Counted from the stretch's first letter, positions 1 to 8,930 are shown. The stretch: 47,181 bases of DNA from Betaproteobacteria bacterium (GCA_029863175.1 JAOTVX010000030.1:1-47181); one strand, 5' to 3'. Notes: generated from the sequence alone by a model not told the origin. Numbers and translations are program-made.

Positions 1-27
1 ATGATCCAGACCGGCTTCATAACTTCA

Positions 28-153
28 GTGAATGGTGAATGGTAAATGGTGAATGGGAAAAACGCTCATCTCCGGTCTCCTTAGAACCTTCTATTCCCTA
101 TTCCCTATTCCCTATTCCCTATTCCCCATTTCCTATTCCCTGTTCCCTGCTTC
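28..153. repeat. Heptamer inverted-arm repeat at the 3' end of ntrB
   Basis: The left arm has four heptamers of GTGAATG type at 28-55. After a 30-base spacer the right arm has nine tandem copies of CTATTCC and variants at 91-153. The right arm, read on the other strand, is GGAATAG, so the two arms are inverted. The right arm overlaps the end of ntrB and encodes its last residues and stop codon. No gene is seen in bases 1-132. Confidence 0.9.
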
Positions 154-1206
154 TTCTACGGGTAGCAAGATGGTGAAAACCGTTTCGCCCGGCGCGCTCT
201 CGAAATAGATCATACCGTGATGCTGCGTGATGAACGTCTGCGCGAGCGTGAGCCCGAGTCCGCTGCCGCCGGCGCGCCCCGATACCAGGGGATGGAAAAC
301 GCGCTCGCGCAACTCGTCTGGAATCCCCGGCCCGTTGTCACAGATGTCGACGGCGATGGCATGGCGGTAGCGGCGGCGTGCAAGGGTAATCTGCCGCATG
401 ATACGGGTTTTCAGTCTGATTTGACCCTGCCCTTGCAGCGCCTGCGCAGCGTTGCGGGCAACGTTGAAAACCGCCTGGATGAGCTGCTCCTTGTCGCCGT
501 TCACCGGCGGCAAGCTCACGTCATAGTCGCGCTCGACGGCGATGCCGGCGCGATACTCGGCGAGAATCACGCTTCTCACCCGATCGAGCACCTCGTGAAC
601 GTTGAGGGGGGCGGGCTGTGGCAGCCGGTGCGGCGTGAGCAGCCGGTCCAGCAGCAACTGCAGCCGATCGGCTTCCTTCATGATCACTTGCGTGTACTCG
701 CACAGGTCGGGACGATCGAGCTCGCGATCGAGGAGCTGCGCCGCGCCGCGGATGCCCCCGAGGGGGTTCCTGATCTCGTGCGCGAGGTTGCGGATCAGCT
801 CGCGGTTGGCCTGGCTCTGGTCGAGTATTCGCTCCTCGCGGGCGATTCTCAGCCGGCCCTCGACGTGCCGGAACTCGAGCAGCAGCAGGTCGTCCAGCGC
901 CTGGCCTGCGGGCATATCGACCGGTGTAACCGTGCATGAGAGATGGGAGCGCGTGTGCCCGTTCACGCCCAGCTCGAGCTCGTGCTCCGTGTAGCTGCAG
1001 TTGTTCGTGCGCGCGTAGCCCATCGCCGGCTGCAGGACCGAGATGTCGTGGACCAGTTTCTCTAGCGACTGACCCGACACGTTCTTACTGCTCATCTCGA
1101 ACAGGTTCTCGGCTGCTGGATTGAGGTAGCGCACGGTGAGTTCGGCGTCGACCAGAACGACCGCTGTTGGCAGCAAATCGAGACCGGAGAGCGCCGGGGT
1201 TTTCAT
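133..1206 (-). CDS. ntrB: Nitrogen regulation sensor histidine kinase NtrB (GlnL)
   Basis: Cytoplasmic two-component kinase/phosphatase that phosphorylates NtrC under nitrogen limitation and is controlled by PII. An N-terminal PAS domain (about residues 5-110) precedes the dimerisation/phosphoacceptor helix with NLAHEIRNPLGG, His about residue 143, then the HATPase domain with the N box (NVARNAAQAL), G1 (DNGPGIP) and G2 (GSGLGLTLAQ). There are no membrane segments, as expected for NtrB. The ATG at 1206 is preferred; an in-frame TTG at 1248 would add 14 atypical residues. The gene lies downstream of glnA and the DUF4124 gene on the same strand, the usual betaproteobacterial order, and ntrC would be expected just outside the window. 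The last residues (AGNRE) and the TAG stop are encoded by an intergenic heptamer array. Confidence 0.93.
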   Translation of the reverse strand: MKTPALSGLDLLPTAVVLVDAELTVRYLNPAAENLFEMSSKNVSGQSLEKLVHDISVLQPAMGYARTNNCSYTEHELELGVNGHTRSHLSCTVTPVDMPAGQALDDLLLLEFRHVEGRLRIAREERILDQSQANRELIRNLAHEIRNPLGGIRGAAQLLDRELDRPDLCEYTQVIMKEADRLQLLLDRLLTPHRLPQPAPLNVHEVLDRVRSVILAEYRAGIAVERDYDVSLPPVNGDKEQLIQAVFNVARNAAQALQGQGQIRLKTRIMRQITLARRRYRHAIAVDICDNGPGIPDELRERVFHPLVSGRAGGSGLGLTLAQTFITQHHGMIYFESAPGETVFTILLPVEEAGNRE

Positions 1207-1318
1207 GTCACGAACACCAGACACAGAGCTCAGCAAGAACCGCGCCAACGGTTGAGAAGAAAGAAAGAAGCGGAATGCTTACGGCGCGCATGGGCCTGCT
1301 TGCCCCGGAATCCGGGTC

Positions 1319-1810
1319 CTACCGGTCCGTGGCCATCTCGCGCCGGAGGTTGGTAACGTTGTCCTCGTGCAGCTTGACCTTCTTCTTGTAGGGCTCGAGG
1401 CGGTCGAGCACGCGCTGATAGTTACGCTCGCTGCCAAGCCGCACCGATTCCTGCGCCTCCAGTTCCTTTCGAGCCTTGCCGAGCAGCTTTTCCTCGTTCG
1501 CGAGTTCCTGCTCGAGGATTCTGCGGCGATCCGCGTCGCGATCGCGCTGAGTGTCGGCGTCGACCTTTGGAAAATCAGCCGGCGCTGGCGTCGTCGTTTT
1601 TGATCCGGGCGCCGGTCGTTTTACCGCCGGAATCGTCGTGAGCGGCGGCATGTTGAGCCGCCTGCAGCCCTTCGCTTCCGACGCGATATTCGTGAATCGT
1701 TTGTTGCCATTCGCATCGGTGCACTCCCAGATCTCCGCCGCAGCCATGGGGGCAAAAAGACCCAGTACGAGTGCCGGGATAGACCATCGATAAAGTGAAC
1801 GGGATCTCAT
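1319..1810 (-). CDS. DUF4124 domain-containing exported protein
   Basis: 163 residues. A signal peptide spans about residues 1-25, ending at Ala-Ala-Ala before EIWECTDANG. The DUF4124 region follows at about 26-60 and includes the typical Trp/Tyr-x-Cys-x-D-x-x-G start. A Pro/Ala/Thr-rich linker (about 60-90) leads to a charged, probably coiled-coil C-terminal part (about 95-163). The protein is probably periplasmic and its function is unknown. Genes of this family commonly sit between glnA and ntrB in betaproteobacteria, as here, and would be co-transcribed with ntrB. The NtrC box at 1904-1918 is upstream of this pair. Confidence 0.8.
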   Translation of the reverse strand: MRSRSLYRWSIPALVLGLFAPMAAAEIWECTDANGNKRFTNIASEAKGCRRLNMPPLTTIPAVKRPAPGSKTTTPAPADFPKVDADTQRDRDADRRRILEQELANEEKLLGKARKELEAQESVRLGSERNYQRVLDRLEPYKKKVKLHEDNVTNLRREMATDR

Positions 1811-1879
1811 TCAGTCCGGATAACGTTAAAGATCTGCCCGCATTTGCCGGCAAACACCGGAAATAGGGTTCTAAGTCTA

Positions 1880-1918
1880 TGTCAACAAATCGTATTTTGC
1901 AACGCACCCAAATGGTGC
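1880..1918 (-). promoter_or_regulatory. Single NtrC box above a -35-like element, upstream of DUF4124-ntrB
   Basis: GCACCCAAATGGTGC at 1904-1918 matches the NtrC pattern GCACY-N5-TGGTGC exactly. On the minus strand a perfect TTGACA lies at 1885-1880, about 19 bases further downstream, but I cannot place a good -10. No sigma-54 element was found between it and the gene. A single box near a sigma-70 promoter recalls the enteric glnL promoter, which NtrC represses; repression here is an inference. Confidence 0.6.
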
Positions 1919-1951
1919 AGGAACTCATTAACCTGCGCTTGATGAGTTCCT
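1919..1951. terminator. 10-bp inverted repeat in the glnA-DUF4124 gap
   Basis: AGGAACTCAT (1919-1928) is repeated inverted as ATGAGTTCCT (1942-1951) around a 13-base loop, just beside the NtrC box. A smaller hairpin, TTTCCT-ggtg-AGGAAA, is at 2049-2064, soon after the glnA stop. No clear U-tract is present, so a terminator role is only a guess; an operator is also possible. The rest of 1811-2090 shows no gene. Confidence 0.35.
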
Positions 1952-2090
1952 CACCGGAAAAGATGGGAAATTTTCTAAGGTGCGACCTGTCCGCTCAAGG
2001 CGACGTGGTAACGATCGGAACAGACGCCCTCGCGTTCTGCCCGATGAGTTTCCTGGTGAGGAAATGACCGGACGAATGTGGGGTCATCTC

Positions 2091-3503
2091 CTAGAGGCTG
2101 TAATACATCTGGAATTCGATCGGATGCGTGGCCATGCGGAACGCTGTCACCTCTTCCATCTTGAGCCCGATATAGGCATCCAGCATGTCCTTCGAGAAAA
2201 CGCCGCCGCGGGTTAGGAACTCGTGGTCCTTCTCGAGCTCATCGAGCGCCTGCTCGAGCGATGCGCAGACCTTCGGCACGCGCGCCGCCTCTTCCGCGGG
2301 CAGGTCGTACAGATTCTTGTCGATCGGGTCGCCCGGCTTGATCTTGTTCTGAATGCCGTCCAGACCAGCCATCAGCATGGCCGTGAAAGCCAGGTAGGGA
2401 TTGCACATCGGGTCCGGGAACCGCACCTCGATGCGGCGCGCCTTCGGGTTCGTCACCAGCGGCACCCGCACGGCCGCGGAACGGTTGCGCGACGAGTAGG
2501 CAAGGTTGATCGGCGCTTCAAAGCCCGGCACGAGCCGCTTGTAGGAGTTCGTTCCGGGGTTGGTGAGGGCGTTGAGCGCTTTCGCGTGCTTGAGGATGCC
2601 GCCGATATAGTGCAGGGCGAGATCGGACAAGCCCGCATAGCCATTGCCCGAGAACAGGGTCTTGCCATCCTTGGCGAGCGACTGGTGCACGTGCATTCCG
2701 GAACCATTGTCACCCACCACGGGTTTTGGCATGAAGGTTGCCGTCTTCCCGTAGGAATGCGCGACGTTATGGACGGCGTACTTGAGGATCATCATCCAGT
2801 CGGCGCGCTTCACAAGCGAGTTGTATAGCGTGCCGATCTCGCACTGGCCGGCCGCCGCCACCTCGTGGTGGTGCACCTCGCACACAACGCCCATCTCCTG
2901 CATCGCCAGCACCATCGCCGAGCGGATGTCCTGCAGCGAATCGACCGGCGGCACCGGGAAGTAGCCTCCCTTGATCGGCGCGCGGTGCCCCATGTTGCCG
3001 CCCTCGAACTCCTCGCCGGACGACCACGGCGCCTCTTCCGACTTGATCTTGTAGAACGCCTGGCCCATGTCGACCCGCCACGTTACCGAGTCGAAGACGA
3101 AGAATTCGGGTTCGGGGCCAAAGAACGCGGTATCGGCGATGCCGGTCGACTTGAGGTAGGCCTCCGCGCGCTTGGCGATCGAGCGTGGATCCCGGTCATA
3201 GCCCTTGCCATCGGAGGGCTCAATGACATCGCAGGTTAGGAGCAACGTCGGCTCATCGGTAAACGGATCCATCCGCGCCGAGTCCGGGTCCGGCACCAGC
3301 GTCATGTCGGAGGCCTCGATGCTCTTCCAGCCCGCGATCGAGGAGCCATCGAAGAAGTGACCGTCAGTGAATTTGTCCTCGCGGAACATCGGGACCGGCA
3401 CCGACACGTGCTGCTCTTTGCCTCGCGTGTCCACAAAGCGCAGGTCCACGAATTTGACCTCGTTGTCCTTGATGATCTTCATTACGTCGGCGACGGTCGC
3501 CAT
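2091..3503 (-). CDS. glnA: Type I glutamine synthetase
   Basis: Catalyses ATP-dependent amidation of glutamate with ammonia, the central nitrogen-assimilation step, as a cytoplasmic dodecamer. The 470-residue length is normal for GSI-beta. Family blocks are clear: [10 protein letters not shown] near residue 53, [10 protein letters not shown] near 130, the [13 protein letters not shown]-site segment near 265, and [10 protein letters not shown] with Tyr399 matching the adenylylation tyrosine (Tyr397 in enteric enzymes), so control by GlnE adenylylation is expected. Transcriptional control by NtrC with sigma-54 is supported by the two NtrC boxes and the -24/-12 element upstream. The order glnA, DUF4124, ntrB on one strand is conserved. 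Confidence 0.98.
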   Translation of the reverse strand: MATVADVMKIIKDNEVKFVDLRFVDTRGKEQHVSVPVPMFREDKFTDGHFFDGSSIAGWKSIEASDMTLVPDPDSARMDPFTDEPTLLLTCDVIEPSDGKGYDRDPRSIAKRAEAYLKSTGIADTAFFGPEPEFFVFDSVTWRVDMGQAFYKIKSEEAPWSSGEEFEGGNMGHRAPIKGGYFPVPPVDSLQDIRSAMVLAMQEMGVVCEVHHHEVAAAGQCEIGTLYNSLVKRADWMMILKYAVHNVAHSYGKTATFMPKPVVGDNGSGMHVHQSLAKDGKTLFSGNGYAGLSDLALHYIGGILKHAKALNALTNPGTNSYKRLVPGFEAPINLAYSSRNRSAAVRVPLVTNPKARRIEVRFPDPMCNPYLAFTAMLMAGLDGIQNKIKPGDPIDKNLYDLPAEEAARVPKVCASLEQALDELEKDHEFLTRGGVFSKDMLDAYIGLKMEEVTAFRMATHPIEFQMYYSL

Positions 3504-3561
3504 CGAATTCTCCTGAGTTGGGTAGTGGGATGGATACGGCGAAAACGAGATTCCTTGGGAC

Positions 3562-3576
3562 GCAGGATCTGTGCCA
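3562..3576 (-). promoter_or_regulatory. Sigma-54 promoter of glnA
   Basis: Read on the minus strand, TGGCAC-A-GATC-CTGC fits the -24/-12 consensus TGGCACG-N4-TTGC with correct spacing and two mismatches. The start site would be near 3551, giving a leader of about 48 bases before the glnA ATG. A weaker TGGCAC element lies at 3605-3591 but lacks the -12 GC. Confidence 0.75.
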
Positions 3577-3638
3577 AGGATTTTTTTGTCGAAGGCATTG
3601 TGCCATAAGGGATTTGTTTCCTACAGGCCCGTTTCTAC

Positions 3639-3684
3639 GCACTGTTATGGTGCTCATTTTCTCTGGTAGGCACCATTATGGTGC
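3639..3684 (-). promoter_or_regulatory. Tandem NtrC enhancer boxes of glnA
   Basis: Two 15-base sites fit GCACY-N5-TGGTGC exactly: GCACTGTTATGGTGC at 3639-3653 and GCACCATTATGGTGC at 3670-3684. Their centres are 31 bases apart (three helical turns) and lie about 95 and 126 bases upstream of the predicted sigma-54 start. This closely matches the enteric glnA enhancer layout. Confidence 0.85.
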
Positions 3685-3793
3685 GACATTGCACGTAACC
3701 ACCGTGCGTTAGAATTCGATTTTATTTCCAATAGCCTAGAACTTTATTTGGCCCGTTCAGGCTGGCAGCTTTGACGCATCGAGGAATTGCAAG

Positions 3794-4243
3794 ATGATGA
3801 TTGACGAAATTCTGGGAAAAGCGCGCGAGCGTGCACAGCAGATGGGCCTGCCATACGCAGGTGCGCTGACGCCTCGCGAGGCGCGCGACATCTGGCAATC
3901 AGCGCCCGGCGCGAAACTGATTGATGTGCGCACGCGCGCTGAATGGGATTATGTCGGGCGCATCCCAGGAGCAACGGAAATCGAGTTGCTCACTTATCCC
4001 GGGAATCGGCCCAATCCTGCTTTTCTCCAGGAGCTCGAGCAGCAAGTCGGCAAAGAAGTGGTTGTGATGTTCATCTGCCGCAGCGGCGCTCGCTCGCACA
4101 ACGCCGCGGTGCTCGCGACGCGCGCCGGCTACAGTGCCTGCTACAACGTGCTCGAGGGGTTCGAAGGCGACAAGGATTCGCAGAGCCACCGCAACACCGT
4201 GGGCGGTTGGCGCGCGCGCGGGCTGCCCTGGACGCAAGGCTGA
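3794..4243 (+). CDS. Rhodanese-like domain protein
   Basis: 149 residues forming a single rhodanese domain. DVRTRAEWDYVGRIPGA (about 44-60) is the typical first motif, and the active-site loop CRSGARS has its cysteine at residue 95, so sulfurtransferase activity is plausible. The protein is cytoplasmic and its substrate is unknown. GAGGA lies eight bases before the ATG. It is divergent from glnA across a 290-base gap that holds the glnA control sites. Rhodaneses of this kind are frequent near glnA in betaproteobacteria, but that does not define a role. Confidence 0.85.
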   Translation: MMIDEILGKARERAQQMGLPYAGALTPREARDIWQSAPGAKLIDVRTRAEWDYVGRIPGATEIELLTYPGNRPNPAFLQELEQQVGKEVVVMFICRSGARSHNAAVLATRAGYSACYNVLEGFEGDKDSQSHRNTVGGWRARGLPWTQG

Positions 4244-4247
4244 TTGC

Positions 4248-4280
4248 TTATTTCCGTGTGCTTCGGTGTGATTCCGTGGC
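4248..4280. repeat. Single right arm of the 10-12 bp repeat family
   Basis: TTTCCGTGTG, CTTCGGTGTG, ATTCCGTGGC: about three periods of the family that elsewhere ends in CCGTGGCTAA. No matching left arm is seen here. It fills most of the gap between the convergent rhodanese and uppP genes. Confidence 0.7.
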
Positions 4281-4316
4281 TGTGTTTGTTTTTGAGATAA
4301 CTTCCTAGTCACTCGG

Positions 4317-5141
4317 CTATGCGGAGCTCCAATCGACGAGCCCGGTGTACGCGCTCACCAGCACCACGGCTCCGAAGGCGATGCGGTAGTAGGCAAACGC
4401 GCTGAAGTCGTGGTGGCTGATGTAGCGCAGCAGCGCGCGTACTGCGAGAAAAGCGCTCACGAACGAAGCGATGAAGCCGATCGCGAACATGCCGAGGTCG
4501 TCGGACTGCAGGACGGCGCGATTCTGGTAGACGTCGTAGGCTACCGCCGCGAACATCGTCGGTATCGCGAGAAAAAACGAGAACTCGGTGGCCGCCCGGC
4601 GCGACAGGCCGAAGAACAGCCCGCCGATGATCGTGGCACCGGAACGCGAGGTGCCGGGGATCAGCGCGAGGGTCTGCGCGAACCCCACCTTGAGGGCGTC
4701 CTGCCAGCGCATGTCGTCCACGCGCTCGACCGTCACGCGGTGGTTGCGCCGCTCGGCCCACAATATCAGGAAGCCGCCGATCACAAACGCCGCGGCGACG
4801 GGAAGAGGATAGAACAAATACTCCTTGATGGCGCCATGGAACAAGAGCCCCAGCACGGCCGCAGGCATAAACGCGATCACGAGATTCGCCACGAAACGCT
4901 GCTGCATTGGCTGGGTGGCGATGCCCGCTAGCGCCGCCCGCAGGCGCCCGCGATACTCCCAGCACACGGCCAGGATCGCGGCGAGCTGGATCACGACATC
5001 GAAAACTTTCGCCTTCTCGCCGTTGAAGCCGATCACCTGCCCTGCGATGATGAGATGCCCCGTGCTCGAGATCGGAAGGAACTCCGTGAGGCCTTCGACG
5101 AACCCGAGGAACAACGCCTTGAAGTAGAGAGCGAAATCCAT
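4317..5141 (-). CDS. uppP: Undecaprenyl-diphosphatase UppP (BacA)
   Basis: Integral inner-membrane phosphatase that regenerates undecaprenyl phosphate for peptidoglycan, LPS and capsule assembly; overexpression gives bacitracin resistance in known members. 274 residues, normal length. The family motifs are present: [15 protein letters not shown] at about residues 16-30 and the PGTSRSG segment near 165, which together form the active site. There are about eight hydrophobic segments. The start is the ATG at 5141. Confidence 0.96.
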   Translation of the reverse strand: MDFALYFKALFLGFVEGLTEFLPISSTGHLIIAGQVIGFNGEKAKVFDVVIQLAAILAVCWEYRGRLRAALAGIATQPMQQRFVANLVIAFMPAAVLGLLFHGAIKEYLFYPLPVAAAFVIGGFLILWAERRNHRVTVERVDDMRWQDALKVGFAQTLALIPGTSRSGATIIGGLFFGLSRRAATEFSFFLAIPTMFAAVAYDVYQNRAVLQSDDLGMFAIGFIASFVSAFLAVRALLRYISHHDFSAFAYYRIAFGAVVLVSAYTGLVDWSSA

Positions 5142-5177
5142 TCAGGGCGTTATTGTACGCGACCACCCCTCAAACCG

Positions 5178-5288
5178 GTGAATGGTGAATGGTGAACGGC
5201 GAATCGCGATTGGCGAATAGTGATTCGTGAAAAGTGAATGGACTGAACCGCAGGTCGTCCGTCATCACCCATCACCCGTCACCCGTCA
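5178..5288. repeat. Heptamer inverted-arm repeat, clearest example
   Basis: The left arm holds nine consecutive heptamers of GYGAAYN type at 5178-5240 without a phase break. After a 20-base spacer the right arm holds four heptamers (GTCATCA, CCCATCA, CCCGTCA, CCCGTCA) at 5261-5288. The right arm reads as GTGACGG-type units on the other strand, so the arms are inverted. It fills the gap between uppP and the macB permease gene. Confidence 0.92.
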
Positions 5289-5293
5289 CCGGG

Positions 5294-6526
5294 TTATTCG
5301 TAGCGCAGCGCCTCGATCGGCCGCAGCTGCGATGCTTTGCGCGCCGGGTAAAAACCGAAGAAGATGCCGATGATGCCGGCGAACCCGACGGCCAGTGCGA
5401 TCGATTCCAACTGCAGCGCAATGCGCCAGCCAGCGAAGTGACCGATTGCATAAGAGCCGGCGACCCCCATGGTGACTCCCAGCACGCCCCCGATCAGCGC
5501 CAGCGTAATCGCTTCCACGAGGAACTGGGTAAGGATGTCCTGCGCGCGCGCGCCCACCGCCATCCTGAGGCCGATCTCGCGCGTGCGCTCCGTGACCGAC
5601 ACCAGCATGATGTTCATGATGCCGATGCCGCCGACCAGCAGCGAGACCGATGCCACGGCGGCGAGCAGCAGCGTCATGATGCGGCTGGACTCCTCGCGTG
5701 CGCCCAGCACTTCGGACAGGTTGCGCAGGAAAAAGTCGTCGTTCTGCCCCGCCTGCAGCCGGTGCCGCTGTCGTAGCAGCGCGCGAATGTCGTCCTCTGC
5801 CTCGGCCATGCTGAAATCCTCGCGCACCTTGACCGAAATGCTGTTAACGGTACGGCGCTTGGAGTGCGCCGCGCCCATGATTCGGTTGCGCGCGGTCGAG
5901 ATCGGCATGAGGATCACGTCGTCCTGGTCGCGTCCTCCAAAGCTCTGGCCCTTGCGCTCAAGCAAGCCAATAACGGTCAACGGCACCTTGTTGACCCGGA
6001 TCACCTGCCCAATGGGGTCTGCATCGCCGAACAGGTTCTTCGACACCGTCTCGCCGATGACAGCCACTTTGGCCGACCCCTGGACGTCGGACTGTCCGAA
6101 TGCCTTGCCTGCCGCGATGTTCCATTCCCGGGCCTCTAGGTATTCGGGCGAAACCCCCCAGAACGCGGTGGACCAGTTGTTATTGCCGCCCGCGACCTGT
6201 CCTGCGCCTCGGAGGGCCGGGGACGCGGCCTGCACTGCCGGCACCTCGCGGTCGATCGCATAGGCGTCGTCCTCGGTGATGGTGCGCTGCGAGCCAAAAC
6301 CCAGCCGCGCTCCGCTCGAGCTGACCGAGCCCGATAAAATGATGATCAGGTTCGACCCCAGAGATCTGATCTGCTCCTCGACCCGGGCCTGGGCCCCGGC
6401 ACCGACCGCGATCATGGTGATCACCGCGCCAACGCCGATGATGATGCCCAGCATGGTGAGCGAGCTGCGCAGCTTGTTCACGCGCAGCGCCCGCAGCGCG
6501 ATGCGCATGCTGGCCAGTAGATTCAT
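5294..6526 (-). CDS. macB: MacB-type ABC transporter permease
   Basis: 410-residue FtsX/MacB permease. A first membrane helix at about residues 18-40 follows RALRVNKLRSSLTMLGIIIGV. A large periplasmic MacB_PCD domain (about 45-250) precedes three C-terminal helices in the FtsX domain, with TERTREIGLRMAVGA between helices. In the enterobacterial MacB the ATPase is fused to this part; here it is a separate gene overlapping by four bases. Together with the ATPase and the MacA-like adaptor upstream it would form a tripartite exporter of macrolides, peptides or lipids using an outer-membrane TolC; a tolC gene lies at 17.9 kb. Confidence 0.93.
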   Translation of the reverse strand: MNLLASMRIALRALRVNKLRSSLTMLGIIIGVGAVITMIAVGAGAQARVEEQIRSLGSNLIIILSGSVSSSGARLGFGSQRTITEDDAYAIDREVPAVQAASPALRGAGQVAGGNNNWSTAFWGVSPEYLEAREWNIAAGKAFGQSDVQGSAKVAVIGETVSKNLFGDADPIGQVIRVNKVPLTVIGLLERKGQSFGGRDQDDVILMPISTARNRIMGAAHSKRRTVNSISVKVREDFSMAEAEDDIRALLRQRHRLQAGQNDDFFLRNLSEVLGAREESSRIMTLLLAAVASVSLLVGGIGIMNIMLVSVTERTREIGLRMAVGARAQDILTQFLVEAITLALIGGVLGVTMGVAGSYAIGHFAGWRIALQLESIALAVGFAGIIGIFFGFYPARKASQLRPIEALRYE

Positions 6527-7266
6527 GTTTCTACCTCCTCCTGCATCCGTGCGGCCATGGCAGCCGCATCGTTGGGCTGCTCCCCGCGGTGGTCCTCGAC
6601 GACGCGCCCGTCGCGAAAACTGATGATCCGGTCCGCGAAGGCCGCGATCTCGCGCTCATGCGTTACCAGCACGACGGTCATGCCGTCGCGATTGAGCTGT
6701 TGCAGCAGCGCCATGACCTCGCAGCTCGTGTGCGTATCGAGCGCACCAGTCGGCTCGTCGGCGAGAATCAGGACCGGATTATTCACGAGTGCGCGCGCGA
6801 TGGCGACCCGCTGCTGTTGACCGCCGGAGAGCTGCGAGGGGTGATGGTGCATGCGGTCCCCGAGCCCGACCTCTTCCAGCTTGGCCCGCGACCGCTGGTG
6901 GCGCTCGGCCGCTGGCACACCGCAGTAGAGCAGTGGCAGCTCGACGTTCTCCAGCGCGGATGTGCGCGGCAGAAGATTGAAGTTCTGGAACACAAACCCG
7001 ATGCGGCGGTTGCGGATGGTGGCGAGCGCGTCACCGGAAAGATCCGACACGAGCTCGCCGGCCAGCAGATACTCTCCGCTGCTTCGGCTGTCGAGGCACC
7101 CCAGCAGATTCATGAACGTGGACTTGCCCGAACCCGACGGCCCCATTACCGCCACGAACTCGCCGGCGCCGATTTCGACCGATACCCCGCGCAGCGCGTG
7201 CACCGGATAGCCCTCCAGGTGGTAGTTCTTGGTGAGGCGGCGCGTGATGATTAACGGCTGTTCCAT
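6523..7266 (-). CDS. MacB-type ABC transporter ATP-binding protein
   Basis: Cytoplasmic ATPase of the MacAB-like exporter. Walker A GPSGSGKST at residues 42-50, Q-loop FQNFNLL, signature LSGGQQQR, Walker B LILADEPTGALD and the switch His in VTHE are all present. The ATG at 7266 is preferred over a GTG at 7278, which adds four residues; neither has a strong ribosome site. The stop overlaps the permease start by four bases (ATGA), which indicates translational coupling. Confidence 0.95.
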   Translation of the reverse strand: MEQPLIITRRLTKNYHLEGYPVHALRGVSVEIGAGEFVAVMGPSGSGKSTFMNLLGCLDSRSSGEYLLAGELVSDLSGDALATIRNRRIGFVFQNFNLLPRTSALENVELPLLYCGVPAAERHQRSRAKLEEVGLGDRMHHHPSQLSGGQQQRVAIARALVNNPVLILADEPTGALDTHTSCEVMALLQQLNRDGMTVVLVTHEREIAAFADRIISFRDGRVVEDHRGEQPNDAAAMAARMQEEVET

Positions 7267-7279
7267 TTTGCTCAACACC

Positions 7280-7370
7280 GTGACCCGTGACCCGTGACCG
7301 CTGACCAGTGAGCCAGAAAAACCTCATCCAATGACCGGTGCCCATTCATGATTTACGTCTCACGATTCAC
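7280..7370. repeat. Heptamer inverted-arm repeat between macA and the ATPase
   Basis: The left arm has five heptamers of GTGACCC type at 7280-7314. The right arm at 7342-7370 contains ATTTACG, TCTCACG, ATTCACG. The array splits an otherwise tight three-gene export operon. Confidence 0.88.
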
Positions 7371-7375
7371 GACGG

Positions 7376-8920
7376 TTAGAAAAAGCGCGGACTGCTGCCC
7401 CCGCGCTTGCCGCGTGCAGTGCCGGCAGCCGCTGCGCCGATGATGAGCTGCATGCCCTCCTTGAGCACGCCGCCGACCAGCTCGGTATAGGTGCCGTCTG
7501 TCAGGCCCAGGCGCACGCTGACCGCTTTGGGCTCACCGTCCTCGTCGAGCGACCATACCCGGCCACGGGTGAGGTTTCGGCTCTCGGCCACGATCTCCTC
7601 GTAACGCGCGCGCTGCTCGTCATTCAGCATCGCGGCAATCCGGGAGCGCCGCTCGGCGCGCAGCTTCGCAACTTGACGCTGCTGGTCTTCCGGCATTTCC
7701 GCCGACACGGCCCGGATCTTCTGCCCCGTCTCGCGGTAGATGGTCTCGAGGGTCAGCCGCTGCGATTCATCGAGCTTGAGGTCCTTGGCGAGACGCTCCC
7801 GCGCAGCCTTGCCTGCCTGCCCGCGGCCCGCCGGCGCAGACGCCTTCCCTGCGGCCGCGGACGCGGGTCGCGCTGGGCGGTACCGCAGGGCCGTGTTCGG
7901 GATCTTCAGGACATTTTCGCGCCTGTCGATGACGATCCGCACGTTGGCCGTCATCCCCGGAACCAAGGAAAGGTCAGTGTTGGATGTGGCGATTACAGCG
8001 ATATAAGTCACGACGTTCTGGACCACCTGGGCGGCTTTTCTGACCTGGCTAACCTTGCCCGTGAAGGTGCGGCCGGGGAACGAGTCGACGGTGAAGCTCG
8101 CCTCCTGTCCGACACGCAAGCGCCCGATCTCGGCCTCGTCGATCGAGGTCTCGACCTGCATGTCGGTGAGGTTCTGCGCGATCACGAATAGCGTCGGCGC
8201 CTGCAGGCTCGCAGCGACGGTCTGGCCGGCATCGACCGCACGCGAAATCACGATGCCGTCGACGGGCGCGCGGATCGCCGTTCGATTGAGATCCACCTTG
8301 GCCTGCTCGAGCTGGGCCTCGCGCTGCTTGACCAGCGCCTCAACATTGCGTATCTGGGCTTCGCCAACCGCGACCTGTGCCTGCGCCGTTTTCACCTGCT
8401 CACCCGCGGCCTCGTACAGGAACCGTGTCTTGTCGAGCACCGCCCCTGACACAAAGTTCTTCTCGTGCAGCACCTTGTTGCGCCCGTAATCCCGTTCCGC
8501 ATCAGCCAGTGTGACGCGCGCGCGCGACACCTCGGCCTTAAGGGCCGCGACGTTGGCGCGTTGCGTAAGCACCGTTGCGCGCGCGGACTCAAGGTCGGCC
8601 ATCGCCTGATTCACGCGCAGCGCGAACGTGTCCGGGTCGATGCGGGCGATGACCTGGCCCTTCTTCACCGGAGAATTGAAATCGACGTAGATTTCCTTGA
8701 TCTGTCCGGAAACCTGCGAACCCACCTGCACCGACACAACGGGGTTCACTGTTCCCGTTGCCGAGACTGCGGCGAGGATCGGTCCGCGTTCGACTTTGGC
8801 TAACCGGTATTCCGGCGCGCTCCCGCGCGCCCCCCACCAGCCGTACAGGCCCGCGCCGATCGCCAGGACGGCGAGCGCGCCGCCAGCAATGACGGCGGTT
8901 TTTCGGGAGAGCTTGATCAT
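7376..8920 (-). CDS. macA: MacA-like periplasmic adaptor with an inserted Spy/LTxxQ-like helical region
   Basis: Membrane-fusion protein linking the MacB-like pump to an outer-membrane channel. An N-terminal anchor spans residues 7-29, the first lipoyl half about 60-98, a long coiled-coil hairpin about 100-210, the second lipoyl half about 210-245, and a beta-barrel about 250-345. The MacA family is usually about 370-400 residues; this protein has 514. The excess is an insertion at about 349-453: an Ala/Gly/Pro-rich linker, then a charged helical stretch with LDESQ (383-387) and LNDEQ (432-436), as in Spy/CpxP-type LTxxQ proteins. The membrane-proximal domain resumes near 455. No frameshift is needed to read through. 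It is first in the export operon. Confidence 0.92.
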   Translation of the reverse strand: MIKLSRKTAVIAGGALAVLAIGAGLYGWWGARGSAPEYRLAKVERGPILAAVSATGTVNPVVSVQVGSQVSGQIKEIYVDFNSPVKKGQVIARIDPDTFALRVNQAMADLESARATVLTQRANVAALKAEVSRARVTLADAERDYGRNKVLHEKNFVSGAVLDKTRFLYEAAGEQVKTAQAQVAVGEAQIRNVEALVKQREAQLEQAKVDLNRTAIRAPVDGIVISRAVDAGQTVAASLQAPTLFVIAQNLTDMQVETSIDEAEIGRLRVGQEASFTVDSFPGRTFTGKVSQVRKAAQVVQNVVTYIAVIATSNTDLSLVPGMTANVRIVIDRRENVLKIPNTALRYRPARPASAAAGKASAPAGRGQAGKAARERLAKDLKLDESQRLTLETIYRETGQKIRAVSAEMPEDQQRQVAKLRAERRSRIAAMLNDEQRARYEEIVAESRNLTRGRVWSLDEDGEPKAVSVRLGLTDGTYTELVGGVLKEGMQLIIGAAAAGTARGKRGGSSPRFF

Positions 8921-8930
8921 CCTAAGACCC

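Noticed and set aside
91..153. Possible CRISPR array
   Set aside because: Units are 7 bases, directly tandem, without spacers, and no cas gene is nearby.
217..939. Plus-strand frame opposite ntrB
   Set aside because: Composition is typical of an antisense shadow and ntrB motifs are clear on the other strand.
7376..8920. Frameshift or fusion error in the long macA
   Set aside because: Reading is continuous, the insertion has a coherent linker and helical motifs, and normal MacA sequence resumes after it.
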